A program made the position numbers and the translations under genes. A DNA stretch of 15,040 nt from Candidatus Zixiibacteriota bacterium (GTDB lineage: Bacteria; Zixibacteria; MSB-5A5; GN15; JAAZOE01): NCBI GenBank assembly GCA_030588275.1, contig JAUUYJ010000027.1, forward strand, positions 1 through 15,040. Direction: 5' to 3'. Positions 6,921-14,195 of this stretch are shown in pieces. A model generated the notes under the pieces. The model made no database searches and was not told the DNA's origin. It saw only the letters and a program-made list of their open reading frames with translations. The first letter of the stretch is position 1. Each line of letters starts with the position of its first letter.

Positions 6921-7523
6921 TTATGACTTACTCCGCTTATTTTTCTGACCGCTCGAATTATCAAATCTGATTGTCAGGCGGAAACGCCGAAGAAATGATT
7001 TATCCTTGCCATCAAGGTAGTTTGTACTCAGAATAACCAATCCGGTATGGGTTTCAATTTTCTGCAAGAGATAGTCTGTTTCCTGATTGGCATATCGATC
7101 ATGGCTATCCTTAACTTCGGTTCGTTTTCCGAACAGGTCGTCAGCCTCATCCAAGAGTAGCACCGCCCCCAGTTGCGATGCCGCATCAAACACCTGATTG
7201 AGATTTTTCTCAGTCTCCCCGATGTACTTATTTACTACCATCGACAGGTCAACACGTAAAAGAGGCCGATCCAGCCGATTTGCCGTAGCCTCGGCCGCCA
7301 TCGTCTTCCCGGTCCCGGATGGCCCAGCAAATAAGACTGATATCCCGGACATTCGATCCGATCTGTTAATTTTGGAACGACCTGAGTTCTTACTCGTTAA
7401 CTCTTCCGCCTGAGTCACCTCGACGATCTGATCCGACTGACTCTTTGACATATCCAAATCTTCAAGCCGATGACGCGGTCTGATTATCCGACCAAAATTC
7501 CCTATTTCAGTTTTTAATTTCAT
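6921..7523 (-). CDS. Minimal AAA+ ATPase, eCIS-ATPase-like, lid missing
   Basis: A 200-residue AAA+ protein. Walker A GPSGTGKT (67-74), Walker B LLLDEAD (122-128), FGKRTEVKDSHDRYAN (131-146), sensor 1 around STN (166-168), and arginine pair R179/R180 in SFLRRF. The run of VVNKYIGETEKNL (96-108) followed by DEADDLFGKR and DSHDRYAN is the pattern I know from the AAA+ ATPases of extracellular contractile injection systems (Afp15-like) and related stand-alone ATPases. Those continue with a C-terminal alpha-helical lid; here the protein stops about 20 residues after the arginine finger with a basic tail (KNKRSKS), and no lid remnant follows in any frame before the next gene. The ATG at 7523 has AGGAG 7 bases upstream and lies 10 bases after the LysM-M15 stop, indicating translational coupling. 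No tube, sheath or baseplate gene is in view. Confidence 0.85.
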   Translation of the reverse strand: MKLKTEIGNFGRIIRPRHRLEDLDMSKSQSDQIVEVTQAEELTSKNSGRSKINRSDRMSGISVLFAGPSGTGKTMAAEATANRLDRPLLRVDLSMVVNKYIGETEKNLNQVFDAASQLGAVLLLDEADDLFGKRTEVKDSHDRYANQETDYLLQKIETHTGLVILSTNYLDGKDKSFLRRFRLTIRFDNSSGQKNKRSKS

Positions 7524-7533
7524 CACACAACTC

Positions 7534-8226
7534 CTAATACCCAGAGCAATATTGAAAATGCATCGGGTCTTTAAACCGGCCAGTCCAATCGCCCCCCCAT
7601 ACAAAACCGCTTGTCTTAAATAGCTCGACCAAACGCTCGTCCATGTCTCCCACCGTTCCCATCCGGTTGGTGTCGGTATTCAGGTCAATGGCAATCCCCC
7701 AACTGTGAGTCGAAAGTTTTCCGCTGGAACGCTTGGTCCGAAAATTAAAGCATCCCCCATACGATACAATTTTTTTTTTAAGCCTCTTTCTCTCAATCGC
7801 CGAAAAAACATCCTCAAATATATCAATAAGCTTTTTGTGACAGTAAAGATTTTTAACCCGCTTTGTTTTATCCCAGGATAATGGTATCGAAAAAGGTAAC
7901 TTGGCCCGCCCCATATGGTTTGCACTCCAAGCCGTGCCAAGCGTACCGTCAATCTTGACAAAACTGCGCACATCCCCAAAAGTTGATATGATATTGGTAT
8001 AACCGTGCGGACTAACCAGTTCACTTCCCATCTCAGGAAGCGGTTCACTTTGCCCCATGAGTTCCTGCTTGGATGGAATCTCAATAAGCTGTCCAACGGT
8101 GATAAGATTTGGTTTAAAGATATGATTGTACTCACCCAACTTCTTATACGCCAAAGCATCACCATAATATTTTTTGGCAATCTTTCCCAACGTATCACCC
8201 GCCTTAATAATATATGGGCGCGACAT
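7534..8226 (-). CDS. LysM plus M15-family peptidoglycan peptidase
   Basis: A 230-residue protein. Residues about 5-51 form one LysM domain (YIIKAGDTLGKIAKKYYGD, then LITVGQLIEIP), which binds peptidoglycan or phage-tail-type partners. The C-terminal half is an M15 (VanY/CwlK-like, Peptidase_M15_4) zinc peptidase: THSWGIAIDLN supplies H174 and D181, GGDW is at 211-214, and DPMHFQ supplies H223. Such enzymes cleave L-Ala-D-Glu or D-Ala bonds in wall peptides. The ATG at 8226 follows a strong GGAGG site 5 bases away. No signal peptide is present, so export would need lysis, a dedicated apparatus, or an injection-type particle. It is the first gene of an operon with the AAA+ ATPase and the TPR membrane protein. 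Phage-endolysin ancestry is an alternative reading. Confidence 0.88.
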   Translation of the reverse strand: MSRPYIIKAGDTLGKIAKKYYGDALAYKKLGEYNHIFKPNLITVGQLIEIPSKQELMGQSEPLPEMGSELVSPHGYTNIISTFGDVRSFVKIDGTLGTAWSANHMGRAKLPFSIPLSWDKTKRVKNLYCHKKLIDIFEDVFSAIERKRLKKKIVSYGGCFNFRTKRSSGKLSTHSWGIAIDLNTDTNRMGTVGDMDERLVELFKTSGFVWGGDWTGRFKDPMHFQYCSGY

Positions 8227-8285
8227 ACAACCCTCCTCTAATAACGAATTTCTTAAAACCACCAGAGGAAACCCGGTGATTAGTA

Positions 8286-8315
8286 ATAATAATATAAAAT
8301 GGTAGGTATTAACAA
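8286..8315 (-). promoter_or_regulatory. Possible promoter of the LysM-M15/AAA+/TPR operon
   Basis: On the minus strand, TTGTTA (8310-8315) and TATTAT (8286-8291) are separated by 18 bases, in an AT-rich tract between the E1 terminator and the operon start. The tract is AT-rich enough for chance matches. Confidence 0.35.
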
Positions 8316-8345
8316 GGGTAAATAGAATAATAATTTGGAGAGGAT

Positions 8346-8381
8346 ACAAAAACGGCCTGTGGCACAATAGCACCACAGGCC
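8346..8381 (-). terminator. Intrinsic terminator of the E1 gene
   Basis: On the minus strand GGCCTGTGG (8373-8381) pairs over 9 bp with CCACAGGCC (8354-8362) around a 10-base loop, followed by a short U-rich run GTTTTTGT. It lies 12 bases after the E1 stop codon and separates that gene from the downstream operon. Confidence 0.88.
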
Positions 8382-8393
8382 TGAATAAACCAA

Positions 8394-10685
8394 TTAGTAG
8401 TTCAATACTTCTTCAACAGCGGCATTGATCTTATCAGTCGATGGCAAACAGATCGCATCTCCATCAAGACCATAAGCGACCCGGCTGTCAATAGCCGTGA
8501 CCAATTTAATCGGTGCTTCAAGTGAGCTGACCGCATCGGATGAACTAATGATCGCCGAAATTGTCGCCGCCATCCCACCGGAAAAACGATCTTCAGTCAC
8601 GACAATGACGCGACCGCAATCCTCTGCGGTTGCCCTGATCGTCTCTTCATCAAGTGGTTTGACAGTGCGCAGATCAACAACGCGCAACCCGATCCCTTTT
8701 TCCTCAAGCATCTCAATGCACCGACGAGCAATATGAACCGTCGTTCCATAAGTAATCACCGCCACATCGTTATTTTCGGGGCTGTACACTTTTGCTTTCC
8801 CAAAAGGAATCAACTGGTCAATCGGAGGATATTCCGTTTCAACCGGAACCCCTTCCCAATCGCGTCGATTATACAACGCCACCGATTCGCAAAAGAGAAC
8901 CGGATCATCGCAAGCATAAGCAGTCCGCAAAAGTCCGGCCGCATCATGGGCGTTGGAAGGAATGACTACATGCAAACCGGGAATATTGGCAAATGTCCCA
9001 ACATTTGATTCACTATGCCAGAACGCGCCCGCCCCTTGCTTGTACCCACCATACGACACACGGAGAACAATCGGCGCCTTCCACTGCCCACCAGATCTTT
9101 GGTACAAGGTACAGATGCGGTCCTTTAAGACTTGATAGGCGGGTGATACATAATCAAGGAATTGAATTTCAGGAAGCGGTCGCCGTCCCTGATAAGCATG
9201 CCCCATAGCACGACCCAAAATGCCGGCTTCATCCAGAGGAGTATTGAAACAGCGATCTCGCCCAAAGTGGCGTTGGAGATTCTTGGAGAGCAAAAAGACT
9301 CCCCCCTTCCCCTTAAGATTGGCCATCTTTTCGGGATGATTCAAAATGTCACCGGAAAAATCGCCAACATCCTCACCAAAGAGAACGGCGTCTGTCGAAT
9401 TTTCCATAATCTCAAAAAGGGTATAATTAATCGCCGAGCGCATTGTCATCGGGCCCAGATCTTCCGGCAGATCAGCTTTGGGAAAATATTTTTTCTTGGC
9501 ATACTGCGCAAATTTCTTTTTGCGATCCAGTTTTGAACTTTTGAGAATGTTTTGCCAATTGGCCACCACACCCTCTTCGGTATAACTATATACCAGGTTG
9601 GTAATTTCATCTTTTCGCTTCGGCTGAAAATTGGCAACGGCGGCATCGGAATGTTTGACAACATCCGCCTCAATCTCATCCCACATATCCCCGATCTGCT
9701 TGGAGGTCAGGATACCATCTTTAATAAACTGCAATCCGGTTTTGAGAGTGCAATCATTTTCGGTATGCCAGGTCTGAAGATCCGGGTCCATGTAAAAGGA
9801 TTGATCGTCCGATCCGGAATGCGACTCTTCACGCGTCACTTTGATATTCATCAGAACCGGGCCGGCTCCGCTATGAGCATACTTCAAAGCTGCCTTAAGA
9901 TTTTTGATCGAATCTTTGATATTAGTGCCATCAAAACCCATAATTTTTAACCCGAACCGTTGATACCCTTCAAACGGTGTCGTCGGATTTCCCTCAGGGA
10001 ATTGCTCTTCGACTGAGACCGAAATAGCCCATCCACAGTTATATATGGCAAAAATGTTGGGGGTTTTATCAAAGACGGAGTAAAAAACAGCTCGTGCAAA
10101 CTCCGGCGATGAGGTCGAACCCTCACCGATTGCCGCATAGACAACCTGATCTTTGGAGTATCGTCCGCCGGGGAAAACCGATAACTTGGAGATTGGGGTC
10201 GGATGAATGATTGCACCACCCAACCCGGCCGCTTCCAAAGCGTGCGATCCGGTGGGGGAAGCTTGCGGGAGAATTTCATAATCAAGGTAGGCAGAGTGAG
10301 ACGGTTGAATCATTCCACGGTTAGATGTCCCACGACGGTCACCAACCGCTTCCATCATCTTCTCTTCCAACGATAATCCACGATGAACATCAAACGCTTT
10401 GTTGCGGTAATATCCTAAGAAAGGGTCGTTTTTGGCCAAAAACTGTGCGGCAACAACATCAATCATCTCTTTGCCACCACAACCGATAACAAAGCGACAA
10501 TGTCCTTTGCGAAGAAGAAGCTTTTCCTCCATTTCAATCCGGCGTGCCATCATCATCGAATGATACATCTTCCGCAATTCCGATGGCTTCAATCCACCAT
10601 AGGCCGGTATCGGTTTGTTTGGTTTTTTACCACCGGTTTTTCCCTTGAAATTCCTTAGCTTTTCTGCCAAAGCCTTTATCTGCAC
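8394..10685 (-). CDS. Single-chain alpha-beta 2-oxoacid dehydrogenase E1 (branched-chain type)
   Basis: A thiamine-diphosphate E1 of 763 residues in which the alpha and beta subunits are joined. The alpha part spans about 30-345: YYRNKAF at 92-98, the TPP/Mg motif IGEGSTSSPE (187-196) running to YNCGWAISV (215-223). GEG rather than GDG here is as in branched-chain E1-alpha. The beta part spans about 412-763: FGEDVGDFSGD, GGVFLLSKNL, FNTPLDEAGILG, EIQFLDYVSPA, an active-site-like H557 in FWHSES, VIPSNAHDAAGLL, and a transketolase C-terminal segment TEDRFSGGMAATI. It would decarboxylate a 2-oxoacid and acylate an E2 lipoyl domain; no E2 or E3 is in the window. The start is GTG at 10685 with GGGAGG just upstream; an in-frame TGA 24 bases before it and the lack of an ATG for 40 residues support this. 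Exact substrate (branched-chain, pyruvate, acetoin) is unresolved. Confidence 0.93.
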   Translation of the reverse strand: MQIKALAEKLRNFKGKTGGKKPNKPIPAYGGLKPSELRKMYHSMMMARRIEMEEKLLLRKGHCRFVIGCGGKEMIDVVAAQFLAKNDPFLGYYRNKAFDVHRGLSLEEKMMEAVGDRRGTSNRGMIQPSHSAYLDYEILPQASPTGSHALEAAGLGGAIIHPTPISKLSVFPGGRYSKDQVVYAAIGEGSTSSPEFARAVFYSVFDKTPNIFAIYNCGWAISVSVEEQFPEGNPTTPFEGYQRFGLKIMGFDGTNIKDSIKNLKAALKYAHSGAGPVLMNIKVTREESHSGSDDQSFYMDPDLQTWHTENDCTLKTGLQFIKDGILTSKQIGDMWDEIEADVVKHSDAAVANFQPKRKDEITNLVYSYTEEGVVANWQNILKSSKLDRKKKFAQYAKKKYFPKADLPEDLGPMTMRSAINYTLFEIMENSTDAVLFGEDVGDFSGDILNHPEKMANLKGKGGVFLLSKNLQRHFGRDRCFNTPLDEAGILGRAMGHAYQGRRPLPEIQFLDYVSPAYQVLKDRICTLYQRSGGQWKAPIVLRVSYGGYKQGAGAFWHSESNVGTFANIPGLHVVIPSNAHDAAGLLRTAYACDDPVLFCESVALYNRRDWEGVPVETEYPPIDQLIPFGKAKVYSPENNDVAVITYGTTVHIARRCIEMLEEKGIGLRVVDLRTVKPLDEETIRATAEDCGRVIVVTEDRFSGGMAATISAIISSSDAVSSLEAPIKLVTAIDSRVAYGLDGDAICLPSTDKINAAVEEVLNY

Positions 10686-11043
10686 AACTTCCTCCCGGAG
10701 TTTTACTCACTTACAAGATTGATTACTATCCCACCTGATTTCTTGAGATCGACGTTCATAACTGATTTTGAAACAGTTGAATATAGAAAAAGTTCATCAA
10801 AATTTCACAATTATATTGCCTCATTACCAGTTTTATATTCTGCCCAAATCAATCTCCCACAATGTTTAGTCAAATACGCACAGGTTGATCCATTATTGGG
10901 TTTTTTTTTGCCATCTCCTCAAATGGGAATTGACGTAAACAGTATGGCCCGATGCCACCTACCAACGATATTAGTTTGATTAATCCCCTCCCTTGGCCTA
11001 TAATACAGAGAACGATTATACCTGTCAAATCGAGGAATGAATA
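10686..11043. other. Divergent intergenic region between E1 and the cohesin/dockerin lipoprotein
   Basis: AT-rich tract separating two divergent genes. It holds the strong GGGAGG ribosome site of the E1 gene (about 10691-10696 on minus), a run of nine T near 10900, and the promoter at 10976-11004 for the plus-strand gene. A plus-strand reading frame at 10719-10979 has no family signature and no ribosome site, and I do not treat it as a gene. No convincing E1 promoter was found. Confidence 0.55.
10976..11004 (+). promoter_or_regulatory. Sigma-70-type promoter of the lipoprotein gene
   Basis: TTGATT (10976-10981), a 17-base spacer and a perfect TATAAT (10999-11004), placing the start of transcription about 30 bases before the ATG at 11044. 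The ribosome site GAGGA (11032-11036) is 7 bases from the ATG. Confidence 0.78.
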
Positions 11044-12648
11044 ATGTCTAAATATTTATATGTAGCTACCGTTGCACTCTTGACGATTTTTGGCATGAAC
11101 GTTTTCTTAAGTTGTAATCAAAATCCCCATTCCTCGACAAATGGATCGGTCGGCGGATATGCGATTTCAATAGAAACCGTTGAGGATCAACTCATGGATC
11201 AGGAGACCGAGGTTTCAATCAATCTTGATCGAATCGATCCATCTATTATGCTTGGACAGTTTGACCTCTGGATCGCCTTTGATACAACCAATCTGACTCT
11301 TGAAGGGGTGAGTGTTGGCCAGTTTTGGAGCGAGTGTGGTGGAGGTTCGTTAACGATCATGCACGGCCCGGTTGATACCTGCGGAGACAGTTGTCCATCC
11401 GGTCTGGTCCATCTGATTGGCTGGACCGATATAATAGATGGCCCAATCGACCCCAATTGCTACAATTCTGGTGACAATCTGGATCTGGCCCGCCTTAATT
11501 TTTATGTAAAAAATGATTCTGCACAAAATGGTCAATTACAACCTATCGACTGGTACTGGGTCAACTGCGCCTCGAACAGTTTCCTGAGCGCTTCGGGTGA
11601 CTCTTTGATAATTGCCAACAAGGTTTTCCAGCTACTGCCTGACACATCACAAATCGGGTGGGTCGAGATTACCAACCATACCGGCTTCCCCAGCTATACC
11701 GGTCACGATACAACCTGCCATTCCAGCCAGTCAATCGAACTCCTGGAGAAGATAGAATTTCGCTCCGGCGGTATCTTTACCTATTCTGACACAGTTGTTG
11801 ATGGACGGGGTGATATCAATAATAACGGAATTGACTTTGAAATCGCCGACGCTGTTATGTTTTCATACTATTTTACTATTGGCGAATCTGCCTTTGGCTC
11901 CCATGTTGAGGCCTCGACCACCGCATCCGATATAAATATCGATGGAACTCCGTTAGGGGTTGGAGATTTCGTCTATCTGGTCAGAATAATTCAAAACAAC
12001 TCGATTATGATCTCAAATCTAACGCCATATGCTGACACCGTTAATGTTGCAACCCATACTACCAACGGAAGCATGACCATAAGCTACGATGCCTCAACCG
12101 AGATCGGCGCGATGTCTCTTGTTTTTGAATTAACCGGCTCCCTCGGTGTCCCTGCTATAGAGTCGGGAGCAACCGACATGACGCTGGCCTACAACAAAGA
12201 TGGTTCTGTATTGAGAGTTTTCATCTACGACTTTTCGGAGCTGACCTCAATCAGCTCCGGTCAACATGATTTGATTACATTGCCGTTTACCGGTTCTTTG
12301 ATACTACAAGAGGTCGAAACCTCAGATTTTTATGGATCACCGATGATCTCAATTACCAACGACTCTATCGCGTCGATAGTTGTCGGGCAAAATTATCCCG
12401 ACCCATTTGGGGATCGCACGTCGATCTCTATTTTACTCCCGCTGGCATCAAGTTGGGAGATGGAGATAAAAAATGCTGACGGTATTCTGGTTCGATCATT
12501 TTCAGGGTTCGCCGAAGCTGGCGAAACGATAATCGAGTGGGATGGAACCGATGAGCAAAACAACCCGGTGCCGGATGGAATCTATTTCTATTGCGTTACC
12601 GCGTTGGGTAGCTCAGTAACCAAGTATATGGTCCTGACTCGGGATTAG
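11044..12648 (+). CDS. Surface lipoprotein with cohesin-like, dockerin-like and FlgD-like domains
   Basis: 534 residues. Signal peptide with lipobox FLSC, lipidated C24. Residues about 38-195 resemble a cohesin-type jelly roll (ISIETVEDQLMDQETEVSINL, with GQFDLWIAFDTTNLTLEGVSV), rich in cysteines (98, 113, 117, 139, 175) that may form disulphides. Residues about 255-316 form a dockerin-like calcium-loop pair (GDINNNGIDFEIADAVMFSYYF and ASDINIDGTPLGVGDFVYL). Another beta domain fills about 325-445. The C terminus (about 448-534) is FlgD-like Ig, opening with QNYPDPF and containing IIEWDGTDEQNNPVPDGIY. Such C-terminal domains are common in FCB secreted proteins and resemble sorting domains. A good promoter precedes and a terminator follows, so it is monocistronic. 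No enzymatic domain is visible; a structural or adhesive surface role is inferred. Confidence 0.85.
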   Translation: MSKYLYVATVALLTIFGMNVFLSCNQNPHSSTNGSVGGYAISIETVEDQLMDQETEVSINLDRIDPSIMLGQFDLWIAFDTTNLTLEGVSVGQFWSECGGGSLTIMHGPVDTCGDSCPSGLVHLIGWTDIIDGPIDPNCYNSGDNLDLARLNFYVKNDSAQNGQLQPIDWYWVNCASNSFLSASGDSLIIANKVFQLLPDTSQIGWVEITNHTGFPSYTGHDTTCHSSQSIELLEKIEFRSGGIFTYSDTVVDGRGDINNNGIDFEIADAVMFSYYFTIGESAFGSHVEASTTASDINIDGTPLGVGDFVYLVRIIQNNSIMISNLTPYADTVNVATHTTNGSMTISYDASTEIGAMSLVFELTGSLGVPAIESGATDMTLAYNKDGSVLRVFIYDFSELTSISSGQHDLITLPFTGSLILQEVETSDFYGSPMISITNDSIASIVVGQNYPDPFGDRTSISILLPLASSWEMEIKNADGILVRSFSGFAEAGETIIEWDGTDEQNNPVPDGIYFYCVTALGSSVTKYMVLTRD

Positions 12649-12954
12649 AAGATTGATTCTGCCGTTGCAATAAAACAGAATTTATTATCAGAAGTTACCG
12701 GAATAATGAAAGGCGCTCAGTTATACAAACCGAGCGCCTTTTCTGGGAGGGATTCAATCTTCAAATAAAAAGATTAAATATGAACAATCAACAAACGATA
12801 CGGATCGCTTCAAAATTCTGATTGGTTTAATTTTGCAATAACGTCATAATTCTCTCATTCCACATACTCGGACAATAAAGTAGCCGTTAGTCTATTGTCT
12901 TTCAGCATGCCGTTAGGACTATTTTGATATCAAATCATCCACCCCAATAGTCGA
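12649..12954. other. Intergenic region after the lipoprotein gene
   Basis: Both flanking genes end here. It contains the terminator at 12710-12742, a short direct repeat starting GCCGTTAG (near 12882 and 12909), and a 7-bp inverted repeat GACTATT (12917-12923)/AATAGTC (12946-12952) next to the minus-strand stop codon. No coding sequence is evident. Confidence 0.55.
12710..12742 (+). terminator. Intrinsic terminator of the lipoprotein gene
   Basis: AAGGCGCTC (12710-12718) pairs over 9 bp with GAGCGCCTT (12732-12740), with a 13-base loop, and the stem runs into TTTT. It lies 61 bases after the stop codon. A-residues before the stem may let it also work weakly on the other strand. Confidence 0.85.
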
Positions 12955-14166
12955 TTACCTAATCCAAAGCGGACCAGTTAGAGGAACCTCACCGGACCTG
13001 AATATAAAATTGATCAGATAAACGGCATCTCCTACATTGATCGTCTCATCTCCGTTTGCATTGCCACGCCAAGCCGGCCAAACCGGAGACGCACCATCCT
13101 TGAAAACAAAATTGATCAGGTAAACAGCATCACCAACGTTGGCCGACCAGTCGCCATTAGCATCTCCCGGAACATAGTTGAAGGCAAAATCGACCGGTCC
13201 GTCTCCCAACATAAAAGTCTGCCGAGTCACATCATCATTACCAACCTGAAAAACCCGATCGGCAAAGGTCCCGACAAATACCGTACTGTCCTGAAAGGCG
13301 GCCATCCCGAAAGCTCCAGAATCAACACTCAAGGGGGCTCCAGCATCATAATAAATCTCAAAGGTAGTCGCATTGTACTTATAAAGCTCACCATCGGCAC
13401 CCCAACCACCAGCGGAGATATAGACCATGTCATCAGGCGTCACCGCCACCTGTCCCGGTTGCCCACCGGTCTCAACGGTGTCGATAATGGAATAATCTTC
13501 AAGATCAACAATCAAAATCGCTCCCGGCGTCAAATAATAATCTCCGGTACAAGCGAGATGAAGTTGGCCATTGCCGTCGAAATCAAGAAATTGCGGATTT
13601 GTCGGACTGTTTATAGTACTGATTATCGTATCTCCGATACAATCATATACCACCAATTGACCCTGTCCCCACCCAAAGGTCCCAAAATCATACGCCGTAA
13701 TCGCCACGTAAGCCTTATTATCATGGATGACCACCCCTTCCGGTGCCTGCCCAATAACCGTCGTCTGCACCGTTAAACCGGTCGTCAGATCGACCTTTAC
13801 CAAAAGGTTATCGATCATCAGCGTCACATAAATATAGCGATCATCCAAGAAATCGAACCAGTACGGATTACTGCCAGAAGGAAATTCGATCCACCCAACG
13901 GTTGTTTCGGTTTTGAGATTAATTATCTGAATCTCATCGGTACCGGAATTAACAACATAAGCCAAACTGTCCCGAATCTTTATCTGGTTGGGATAGCAAT
14001 CAATATCAGACCCTAAAATAGCAATATTGTTGGTTACAATATTATTGGTGATGTCGATTTTCGACATCGTTTCTCCGGTCGTATTTATCACGTACGCGGT
14101 CGGATCGGCCGCCTGAACAACCGTCGTGAGAACAAGCATGCCCAAAATTATTAGATATTTTGTCAT
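12955..14166 (-). CDS. Secreted YVTN-type beta-propeller with C-terminal dockerin
   Basis: 403 residues. Sec signal peptide 1-19 (MTKYLIILGMLVLTTVVQA, cleavage before ADP). Residues about 22-330 are YVTN/YncE-like propeller blades, with repeated units such as AYVINTTGETMSKIDI, AYVVNSGTDEIQIINLKT and GGQPGQVAVTPDDMVYISAGG. Residues 334-392 are two nearly identical dockerin-like calcium loops, GDANGDWSANVGDAVYLINF and GNANGDETINVGDAVYLINF; their DNA is also similar (13006-13040 and 13108-13142). The ATG at 14166 is chosen because GAGGAG lies just upstream; a TTG at 14199 overlapping the preceding stop is less likely. It follows the TonB receptor by 29 bases and is probably co-transcribed. The pairing recalls BtuB-BtuG, in which a propeller caps the receptor and hands over cobalamin; the ligand here is not known. 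Confidence 0.85.
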   Translation of the reverse strand: MTKYLIILGMLVLTTVVQAADPTAYVINTTGETMSKIDITNNIVTNNIAILGSDIDCYPNQIKIRDSLAYVVNSGTDEIQIINLKTETTVGWIEFPSGSNPYWFDFLDDRYIYVTLMIDNLLVKVDLTTGLTVQTTVIGQAPEGVVIHDNKAYVAITAYDFGTFGWGQGQLVVYDCIGDTIISTINSPTNPQFLDFDGNGQLHLACTGDYYLTPGAILIVDLEDYSIIDTVETGGQPGQVAVTPDDMVYISAGGWGADGELYKYNATTFEIYYDAGAPLSVDSGAFGMAAFQDSTVFVGTFADRVFQVGNDDVTRQTFMLGDGPVDFAFNYVPGDANGDWSANVGDAVYLINFVFKDGASPVWPAWRGNANGDETINVGDAVYLINFIFRSGEVPLTGPLWIR

Positions 14167-14195
14167 CAGAAGCTCCTCGGTCAAATTATTATTTG

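Noticed and set aside
7524..7604. Longer AAA+ protein starting at 7604
   Set aside because: It would overlap the end of the LysM-M15 gene in another frame; the ATG at 7523 has AGGAG at ideal spacing.
6401..8226. A complete contractile injection system
   Set aside because: No sheath, tube, baseplate, spike or tape gene is in the window; only an ATPase resemblance and a LysM domain support the link.
8227..8376. In-frame hydrophobic stretch upstream of the LysM-M15 start that could look like a signal anchor
   Set aside because: The only upstream start is a GTG inside the E1 terminator stem, the stretch is AT-rich intergenic sequence, and the ATG at 8226 has a strong GGAGG site.
10719..10979. 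Plus-strand open frame of 86 codons in the E1/lipoprotein divergent region
   Set aside because: No ribosome site, no recognisable motif, includes a run of T bases and ends at the promoter of the next gene; it is probably non-coding.
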